From RFQD01 sp049314515 (GTDB lineage Bacteria; Actinomycetota; Actinomycetes; Actinomycetales; Microbacteriaceae), in NCBI GenBank assembly GCA_049314515.1, contig JBMOEY010000048.1:1-10519 (forward strand): a stretch of 10,519 nucleotides of DNA, read 5' to 3'. The position numbers and the translations under genes are program-made. Positions 1 through 5,783 of the stretch are shown in pieces (position 1 is the stretch's first letter; every line of letters begins with the position of its first letter). The notes beneath the pieces were generated by a model. It was not told the DNA's origin. It did not search any database and saw nothing but the letters and a program-made list of their open reading frames with translations.

Positions 1-16
1 TATTGCCGCCGGGTAG
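1..16 (+). CDS. Possible last codons of an upstream gene (solute-binding protein?)
   Basis: One reading frame at the left edge ends ATT GCC GCC GGG TAG (Ile-Ala-Ala-Gly-stop). A sugar solute-binding protein gene normally sits directly upstream of malF, so this could be its 3' end. Four codons cannot identify a protein; the call rests on position only. Confidence 0.2.
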
Positions 17-28
17 TTAACTGAACCG

Positions 29-56
29 GTGTCCCCGGGGGAAACCCCGGGGACAC
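29..56 (+). terminator. Perfect 12-bp hairpin with GAAA loop upstream of malF
   Basis: GTGTCCCCGGGG (29-40) pairs perfectly with CCCCGGGGACAC (45-56) around a GAAA tetraloop, followed by TTTT and a C run. It lies between the probable end of the preceding gene and malF, 33 nt before the malF start. Such hairpins between a binding-protein gene and its permease genes commonly act as partial terminators or protect the 3' end of the upstream message, so that binding protein is made in excess. The short T run fits leaky rather than full termination. The structure is seen; its role is inferred. Confidence 0.7.
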
Positions 57-89
57 TTTTCCCCCAAGTAACTAAAAGAGGAAGAGCAA

Positions 90-1664
90 ATGGCGCGTCT
101 ATCGACTAATACGCCAGTCAGCGTCGGTTCGGGCCGTCGACCAAAGGCAAGCATTTTCGGATTGACGGTCAAGGTCATCCTCATCGGCCTGGTCGACGCA
201 TTCGGCCTGTTTATGGTGTCGCAGTTCTTTCTCATCGATCAGAAATGGCTCGCTGTGATTGCGATCCTCGGTCTCATCGTCATCAACGTGATCTATTGGC
301 GACGGGGAGGGCTTGCAGCCAAGTACCTCACACCGGGACTGGTGTTTCTTCTTGTTTTCCAGGTCTTCGTGATCGTCTACACGGTCATCATCTCTTTCAC
401 CAACGCCGGATCTGGGCACAACGTCTCTAAAGACTCGGCGATTGAGTCCATCATCAACAATTCCATCGTTCGCGTTGAAGACTCGCCGACATACGACGTA
501 CGAGTCCTTGAACAGGGTGGCAACTTGTTCCTGTTGGCAACGTCGCCGGACGGTGAATTTCTTCTGGGAGGACAAGACCAGCCGCTGGAATCCGTGGTGC
601 CCAGCAAGACGGTGAGTGGGATCGCAACAGAAGTCACTGGGTACAAGACCCTCAAGCTTGTGGAAATCTTCGCGGTTCAAGAAAAACTTGCTGAACTCGA
701 AGTTCCACTCGACGAGAATCCGGCAAACGGCTACCTTCGATCAGCGGACGGGTCGACGGCCTATGTCTTTACTGCGAACCTGGTGTTCGACGCATCGAAC
801 GATACCTTCGTTGACCCGAGCACCGGCAACACTTTCGCCGACAACGGCAAGGGCAACTTCGTTGATGCGAATGGCGAGGAGTTGCAACCCGGCTGGAACA
901 CTGCCATCGGATTCGCCAACTATTCGAAGGCCCTCGGGGCGTCGGCGCAGTTCGAGTTGTTAGGGGTGTTCGTCTGGACGCTCACGTATGCCGTTATCTC
1001 CGTAGCGCTCACCTTCGCACTCGGCCTCTTTCTCGCCATAACAATCAACGGACTTCGAGGAACACGGGTATATCGGTCGCTCCTCATCCTGCCGTACGCG
1101 TTTCCTGTCTTCCTGTCTGGCTTGATTTGGTCAGGACTGCTCAATGAGACATTTGGATTTGTCAATCAAGTGTTGCTCGGCGGCGCGACTGTACCGTGGC
1201 TTCAGGACCCAATTCTGGCCAAAATCAGCGTCATTCTTGTGAGCGTCTGGTTTGGTTTTCCCTACTTCTTCCTGGTGTGCACAGGGGCTCTGCAATCGGT
1301 TCCACCGGAGTTGGCCGACGCCGCGCGCGTAGACGGTGCAAAGCCGAGTCAAGTGTTTTCCCGAATCACTTTGCCACTGGTTCTGGTCGCGACGTCACCG
1401 CTGCTGGTCGCGGGCTTTGCATTCAGCTTCAACGACTTCAACACGATTTTCGTGCTCACTGGCGGTGGTCCGATCAACCTCGACTCGTCAATCAACGCTG
1501 GTGCGACAGACATCCTCATCACTCTGGTGTACAAGCAAGCATTCGTAAACAAAACCGTCGATTACGGCTTGGCGAGCGCCTTTGCGGTCATCATCTTCTT
1601 GGTCATCACGGTCATGTCCATCTTTTTGTTCCGTCGCACGCGATCACTTGAGGAGGTCTACTGA
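90..1664 (+). CDS. malF: MalF-type maltose/maltodextrin ABC transporter permease
   Basis: This is an integral membrane subunit of an ABC importer for maltose-like oligosaccharides, 524 aa. Hydrophobic segments lie near residues 25-50, 54-70 and 80-105. A large polar extracytoplasmic region follows (about 106-285), like the P2 loop that lets MalF contact the binding protein, and then a C-terminal bundle of five or so membrane segments. The EAA loop that contacts the ATPase begins near residue 405 (VPPELADAARVDGAKP). The stretch FNTIFVLTGGGP, followed by an AGATDIL segment, is typical of MalF. A strong purine-rich ribosome site (AGAGGAAGAG) precedes the ATG. The stop overlaps the malG start by 1 nt, so the two are probably translationally coupled. 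The exact sugar cannot be read from the permease; family membership is clear. Confidence 0.93.
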   Translation: MARLSTNTPVSVGSGRRPKASIFGLTVKVILIGLVDAFGLFMVSQFFLIDQKWLAVIAILGLIVINVIYWRRGGLAAKYLTPGLVFLLVFQVFVIVYTVIISFTNAGSGHNVSKDSAIESIINNSIVRVEDSPTYDVRVLEQGGNLFLLATSPDGEFLLGGQDQPLESVVPSKTVSGIATEVTGYKTLKLVEIFAVQEKLAELEVPLDENPANGYLRSADGSTAYVFTANLVFDASNDTFVDPSTGNTFADNGKGNFVDANGEELQPGWNTAIGFANYSKALGASAQFELLGVFVWTLTYAVISVALTFALGLFLAITINGLRGTRVYRSLLILPYAFPVFLSGLIWSGLLNETFGFVNQVLLGGATVPWLQDPILAKISVILVSVWFGFPYFFLVCTGALQSVPPELADAARVDGAKPSQVFSRITLPLVLVATSPLLVAGFAFSFNDFNTIFVLTGGGPINLDSSINAGATDILITLVYKQAFVNKTVDYGLASAFAVIIFLVITVMSIFLFRRTRSLEEVY

Positions 1665-2530
1665 TGAGCACCAAGATGTCCTTCTTCACGTGGGTCACAC
1701 AGCGCGCGTGGAGGCACCTTGTCGCCATCGTGATGTGCGTTTTCGCAGTGTTTCCCCTGCTATACGTCGTTTCTGCGTCGTTCGCCTCGTCAGGAACACT
1801 GACGGCATCGAATCAGATTTTTGCGAGCTTCTCGTTCGACAACTATGTCGATCTGGTTTCTGATCCCGCTCGGCCATATTTAACCTGGTGGTTCAACACC
1901 TTGATTGTTTCTGCGGCAGCTGCGACCATCGCCCTGCTTTTTGGATCCCTCGCAGCCTATGCATTTTCTCGCCTGAGATTCCGAGGTCGCCGAATTGGTC
2001 TTGGCGCGTTGGTGTTGACCCAGATGTTTCCTCAATTCCTTGGGGTTGTTGCCATTTTCTTGCTGGTGCGCACTCTAGGGGAAGCAGTACCAGTGCTGGG
2101 CCTCAATACACACACAGGATTGATTGCGGTGTATTTGGGAGGAGCGCTTGGAGTCAACACCTATCTCATGTACGGGTATTTCAATACCGTCCCGCGGGAA
2201 ATCGACGAGGCTGCGAAGATCGACGGGGCTTCGCACATTCGAACGTTCTTCACCATCATTATTCCTCTCGTGGCTCCCATCTTGGTGGTCGTGTGGATGA
2301 TCACTTACATCGCGGTAGCCGGAGACTACGTGATTGCCTCGGCTCTGCTCTCTGATCCCAACATGCAGACCGCGACCGTGGGCCTGTTCACCATGATCAA
2401 CACGTTCCGCAGCGACAACTGGGGAGCCTTCTCAGCGGGTGCCATACTTTCGGCCCTTCCTGTTGTTCTCATGTTCCTTTACGGCCAGAAGTACATCGTC
2501 GGCGGGCTCTCCGCCGGCAGCGTCAAGTAG
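1664..2530 (+). CDS. malG: MalG-type maltose/maltodextrin ABC transporter permease
   Basis: Second membrane subunit of the same importer, 288 aa, the usual length for MalG. About six membrane segments are visible, the first at residues 18-40. The EAA loop (VPREIDEAAKIDGAS) starts near residue 176 and should dock onto the ATPase. The C-terminal stretch LSDPNMQTATVGLF resembles MalG proteins. The ATG overlaps the malF stop (TGATG), and a strong ribosome site, AGGAGGTC, sits at 1651-1658 inside the end of malF. No ATP-binding subunit gene is in the window; in actinobacteria a shared MsiK-type ATPase encoded elsewhere often serves such importers, which I infer here. Confidence 0.93.
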   Translation: MSTKMSFFTWVTQRAWRHLVAIVMCVFAVFPLLYVVSASFASSGTLTASNQIFASFSFDNYVDLVSDPARPYLTWWFNTLIVSAAAATIALLFGSLAAYAFSRLRFRGRRIGLGALVLTQMFPQFLGVVAIFLLVRTLGEAVPVLGLNTHTGLIAVYLGGALGVNTYLMYGYFNTVPREIDEAAKIDGASHIRTFFTIIIPLVAPILVVVWMITYIAVAGDYVIASALLSDPNMQTATVGLFTMINTFRSDNWGAFSAGAILSALPVVLMFLYGQKYIVGGLSAGSVK

Positions 2531-2570
2531 CCAGATCTATTCGACTTCGATCCAACAGAAAGAAGATCAC

Positions 2571-4583
2571 TTGTTCGAGATGACCCGCACGGGAGTCGTG
2601 CTCACCCTGCCCGGCGAGACCGTTCGCATCGACTGTTGGGGTGATTCCACGTTTCGAGTGAGGGCGGGCACGATTCCCGTCACGTCATTCGACCTCGCGC
2701 TTGCGGACGATGCGGTTGCAACGGCCCCCACGGCAGTGCAGGAGCTCGATGACCGTATTGTGTTGCACTCAGGTGACGTGAATGTGTCCTTGGAGTTGTC
2801 GGGGCGCATCTCATTTTTCAGAGGGACTGAGCCCCTCGTCGCGGAACCGCCTTTTGATCCTCGCGAGCCACCCCTCCTGCCCCATCGTCGGTTTCATCGT
2901 TCGGCATCTGGTCTTCTCGAAACGACGATGACATTCGATGCGTACGACGGGGAAAGCTTCTACGGACTGGGTCAGCATTCACTCCCGCACCTCGATCTCA
3001 GGGGATGCGTCGTTGAACTGGTGCACCGCAACACTCAGGTCTCGATCCCTGCTGTCATTTCTTCCCGCGGCTACGGAATGCTCTGGAACACTCCATCCGT
3101 GGGCCAGGTCGAGTTCGCAGCGAACCACACCAGATGGCACGCGCGAGCCGCGCGAGAGATTGACTACTTCATCTACTCCGGGAATACGCCAGCCCAAGTG
3201 CTTCGTCGTTACCACACGCTCACCGGATTCGCCCCAAAGTTCCCTCACTGGGCGACGGGTTACTGGCAGAGCAAGAGCTACTACGAATCTCAGGAGGAGC
3301 TCATGGCCGTTGCCCGCGAGCACCTCGCGCGCGGGTTACCCCTGACGGCAATCTTCGTGGACTACATGCACTGGACTCACATGGGCAACTGGGACTGGGA
3401 TCGTGAGTTGTGGCCCGACCCGGCCGCCATGGCAGCCGAACTCGCCGAGAATGGTGTGCGCCTCCTCGTCTCCGTGTGGCCTCACGTGAGTCCGCTGAGC
3501 GAGAATCACGCTCCGCTTGAGGCTGACGGCCGGCTCGTTCTCGCGACGGGAGCCGAATCGCTGGCGGTGTTCTCCTACGCCGACCGCGAGTCACCCGAGG
3601 GGCTCGACCTGAGCTTGTTGGACCTGACGAACAGCGATGCGCGGGTATTCCTCTGGGACCGACTCCGCCGGAGCTACAGTTCGATCGGGATCTCCTCTTT
3701 CTGGCTCGATGCGTGCGAGCCCGAAATCAGAGACTCGACCTCCCAGTTTCGAGAAGAGACGATGGAATACAGTTCGGGCCCGGGCGTGGAGGTGTCCGGT
3801 TCCTTTCCGTTGCACTTTGCTCAGGCCGTTCGAGACGGACTCACCGCCGATGGTTTCGACGACGGGATGATTCTGATTCGCTCAGCATGGGCGGGCAGCC
3901 AGCGCTATGGGGCAGCCATCTGGTCTGGCGATATTCAGTCAACCTGGGAGGCTCTTCAGGGTCAGCTCAGCGCGGGCTTGGGAATGATGGTCAGCGGAAT
4001 CCCCTGGTGGACCAGCGACATCGGTGGTTTCTTCGATTCGGACATCGAGAGCCCGTACTTTCGAGAGCTTGTCGTGCGGTGGTTCCAATTCGCTGTGCTC
4101 TGGCCCGTGTTTCGGCTTCACGGCAACCGGCACGCCGACTTCTACAACTCCGGCCTCTTCTCGACCGGTGACCCCAACGAAGTCTGGTCCTTCGGCGACG
4201 AGGCTTATGACGTCATCCGGGGTCTTCTCGCCTTCCGGGAGCGGATCCGCCCTTATCTGCAAGAGCAGATGGATCTCGCGACCTCAGACGGACTTCCTCC
4301 GATTCGTCCACTCTGGTTCGCATACCCGGATGACGAAGGCGCACGCGGCATCGACAACCAATTCCTTCTCGGCCGAGACTTGCTTGCCGCGCCGATTGTG
4401 CACGCGGGCGCTATCGAGCGCACGGTCTACTTCCCGGCCGGAGATGAATGGCGTGATGTCTGGTTGGGCGACGTTCACTCCGGCGGAACCACCGCCCTCA
4501 TCTCGGCTCCGCTCGAATTGATGCCGCTGTTCGAGAGAGTGGGAAGCGAACTGGGGGTTGACGCCGGATGGTTGGCGACTTGA
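2571..4583 (+). CDS. Glycoside hydrolase family 31 (alpha-xylosidase/alpha-glucosidase type)
   Basis: A probable cytoplasmic exo-acting alpha-glycosidase, about 670 aa, with no signal peptide. The N-terminal beta-sandwich runs to about residue 200 and includes FYGLGQHS. The (beta/alpha)8 barrel starts around GYWQSKSYY. The likely nucleophile is Asp380 in WLDACEPE, the form seen in the alpha-xylosidase-like branch. The likely acid/base is Asp454 in WSGDIQSTW, and the GIPWWTSDIGGF signature follows. The frame is open from 2439, inside malG, but TTG at 2571 is chosen because AGAAAGAAG (2557-2565) is at ribosome-site distance; ATG at 2580 is the alternative and leaves too wide a gap. It follows malG after 40 nt, so it should act on the imported sugar. 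Whether it removes xylose or glucose cannot be decided from sequence alone. Confidence 0.88.
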   Translation: MFEMTRTGVVLTLPGETVRIDCWGDSTFRVRAGTIPVTSFDLALADDAVATAPTAVQELDDRIVLHSGDVNVSLELSGRISFFRGTEPLVAEPPFDPREPPLLPHRRFHRSASGLLETTMTFDAYDGESFYGLGQHSLPHLDLRGCVVELVHRNTQVSIPAVISSRGYGMLWNTPSVGQVEFAANHTRWHARAAREIDYFIYSGNTPAQVLRRYHTLTGFAPKFPHWATGYWQSKSYYESQEELMAVAREHLARGLPLTAIFVDYMHWTHMGNWDWDRELWPDPAAMAAELAENGVRLLVSVWPHVSPLSENHAPLEADGRLVLATGAESLAVFSYADRESPEGLDLSLLDLTNSDARVFLWDRLRRSYSSIGISSFWLDACEPEIRDSTSQFREETMEYSSGPGVEVSGSFPLHFAQAVRDGLTADGFDDGMILIRSAWAGSQRYGAAIWSGDIQSTWEALQGQLSAGLGMMVSGIPWWTSDIGGFFDSDIESPYFRELVVRWFQFAVLWPVFRLHGNRHADFYNSGLFSTGDPNEVWSFGDEAYDVIRGLLAFRERIRPYLQEQMDLATSDGLPPIRPLWFAYPDDEGARGIDNQFLLGRDLLAAPIVHAGAIERTVYFPAGDEWRDVWLGDVHSGGTTALISAPLELMPLFERVGSELGVDAGWLAT

Positions 4584-4903
4584 GTAAGCGCACCCGACCG
4601 AACATTGTGGTCGTTATCACCGATGACCACGGTTACGGCGACCTCGGGTGCTTCGGTTCTGCCGATCTCAAGACGCCCCTCCTGGATCGCCTCGCTGCGG
4701 CAGGCGCCGTGCTTACCGAGTGCTACTCGAACTCCCCGGTGTGCTCACCATCGCGGGCCGCGATCCTGCGTGGCCAGCATCCCGCGCGAACGGGTGTCGA
4801 CGACGTTATCGGCCGGCAGCGCGCTCGCCTCAGACGCGCGACTCGTCAACGTCGCATATCGGATTTCGACTTGCGCGCGACATTGTTCAGTCTTGAGTCT
4901 TGA
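4568..4903 (+). pseudogene. 5' remnant of a formylglycine-dependent (S1-type) sulfatase
   Basis: The first 80 or so residues match the start of arylsulfatase-family enzymes. They have the metal-binding start PNIVVVITDDHGYGDLG, then SPVCSPSRAAILRGQHP, whose Cys59 (counted from ATG 4568) in the C-x-P-x-R motif would be converted to formylglycine. After GVDDVIG (about position 4810) the reading turns arginine-rich, no longer resembles a sulfatase, and stops at 4901-4903. Intact enzymes of this family are about 450-600 aa, and I find no later part of one in any frame before the regulator gene. A deletion therefore probably removed most of the gene. The start overlaps the GH31 end; TTG at 4580, overlapping the GH31 stop, is an alternative. 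It is most likely inactive, since most metal-binding residues are missing. Confidence 0.8.
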
Positions 4904-4913
4904 GTCTTGAGTC
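4889..4913 (+). repeat. 7-bp tandem repeat (TCTTGAG x3)
   Basis: Three perfect copies of TCTTGAG (4891-4897, 4898-4904, 4905-4911) lie in a 25-nt stretch of period 7, at the ragged end of the sulfatase remnant. The last TTGAGTC (4907-4913) also forms an imperfect inverted repeat with GATTCAA (4917-4923) around AAC. It is either a slippage or deletion scar or a set of half-sites for a regulator; the sequence does not decide. Confidence 0.75.
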
Positions 4914-4949
4914 AACGATTCAACAGACTGGCCGGACAGGTAAAGTTAT

Positions 4950-5705
4950 GTGAACCTGATTGGGAGTGCTGTGAGTAGTCCATTGCGTAAGTCGGAAATC
5001 ATCAGACGTTTGGAACTTCGAATTATCGACGGCGAGTTCGCCGCGGGGCAGAAGCTTCCGTCCGAGAGGGAGCTCGCGGAAGAATACGGAGTGAGCCGAC
5101 CCGTAATTCGAGAGGGACTTTCCGGACTTGTCGAGCGTGGACTGGTTGATGTTCAGGCGGGACGCGGAACGTATGTGCGCGAGGTCGCCGTCGACGAGCT
5201 CTCGCAGTCGCTGAACCGCGCCGCGGCACGCACGGGAATTACGACACGTCATCTGGTCGAGGCGCGCCTGATGGTCGAGGTCACGTCAGCACGCTACGCC
5301 GCGGCGGCCCCACAGCGGGCGATGGAGGGACTGGATGAGGTTCTCCTCCGACACGAGGAGGCCCAATCCCTGGTAGATCGTGCCTCAACCGATCTCCAGT
5401 TCCACGAGGCAATCGCGACCGCCTCCGGTAATCCGGTCATTGCGCTGATGTTCGGCTCGATCCGCGCTCAGGTTTACTCGCTCATGTTGAGAAGCCATAG
5501 CGATCCTCACGTGCGGGAGATCGGCGATCCCCAGCATCGCAAGCTGGCCGAAGCCATCCGCGCCGGCGATGCCGACCTCGCGGGCAAGCTCATGGCAGAT
5601 CATCTCAGCCTTGCCCTGTCGCTGTTCGGCGACGACGTTGATCGGCCCATCTCGGAGATGTTGGAGAGCCGAGGTATATCCGGCGCTCCGCCTCTAGGGA
5701 TCTAA
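4950..5705 (+). CDS. GntR-family regulator, FadR subfamily with FCD domain
   Basis: A DNA-binding, ligand-responsive regulator of 251 aa. The winged helix-turn-helix covers about residues 12-75, with the typical PSERELAEEYGVSRPVIREGL stretch and the wing GRGTYV. The helical FCD domain follows (about 90-225). Its expected metal-binding residues are visible: Asp148 and His152 in DLQFHEAI, His196 in QHRKL and His218 in MADHL. Start GTG 4950 has ACAGG 9 nt upstream; GTG 4971, preceded by GGGAG, is an alternative. FCD regulators usually sense small carboxylic acids, sugar acids or sugar-derived ligands and repress nearby genes. It sits between the import operon and the GH13 gene, all in one direction, so these are the likely targets. 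The ligand is unknown. Confidence 0.9.
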   Translation: MNLIGSAVSSPLRKSEIIRRLELRIIDGEFAAGQKLPSERELAEEYGVSRPVIREGLSGLVERGLVDVQAGRGTYVREVAVDELSQSLNRAAARTGITTRHLVEARLMVEVTSARYAAAAPQRAMEGLDEVLLRHEEAQSLVDRASTDLQFHEAIATASGNPVIALMFGSIRAQVYSLMLRSHSDPHVREIGDPQHRKLAEAIRAGDADLAGKLMADHLSLALSLFGDDVDRPISEMLESRGISGAPPLGI

Positions 5706-5734
5706 GGCCGTGCGGCCGTCGTGCCGCCGTGATA

Positions 5735-5764
5735 TTGTTTCGGGATTGGCCTGTCCGGTATTAC
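5735..5764 (+). promoter_or_regulatory. Possible promoter of the GH13 gene
   Basis: TTGTTT (5735-5740) and TATTAC (5759-5764) are spaced 18 nt apart, a fair match to a housekeeping promoter. This would give a very short leader before ATG 5784. The operator below covers the -10 element, which suits repression. The call is moderate because actinobacterial promoters are weakly conserved. Confidence 0.35.
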
Positions 5765-5766
5765 CA
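5756..5766 (+). promoter_or_regulatory. FadR-type GntR operator upstream of the GH13 gene
   Basis: CGGTATTACCA has 4-bp arms (GGTA/TACC) around one T and fits the published FadR-subfamily consensus t.GTa.tAC.a except for the first base. It lies 17 bp before ATG 5784 and directly downstream of the FadR-type regulator gene, a classic arrangement for local control. Sequence fit and position are seen; binding by this regulator is inferred. Confidence 0.5.
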
Positions 5767-5783
5767 GATTGCGTGAGAAACTG

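Noticed and set aside
99..680. 193-codon - strand open frame over the malF start
   Set aside because: A shadow of malF: rich in Arg, Asp and His, with no domain and no ribosome site.
2439..2570. Longer GH31 start at 2439 inside malG
   Set aside because: It would overlap malG by 92 nt and add residues unlike GH31 proteins. TTG 2571 has a ribosome-site-like AGAAAGAAG at the right distance.
5706..5717. GGCC-GTGC-GGCC hairpin after the regulator gene as a terminator
   Set aside because: A 4-bp stem without a U tract; may occur by chance in GC-rich sequence.
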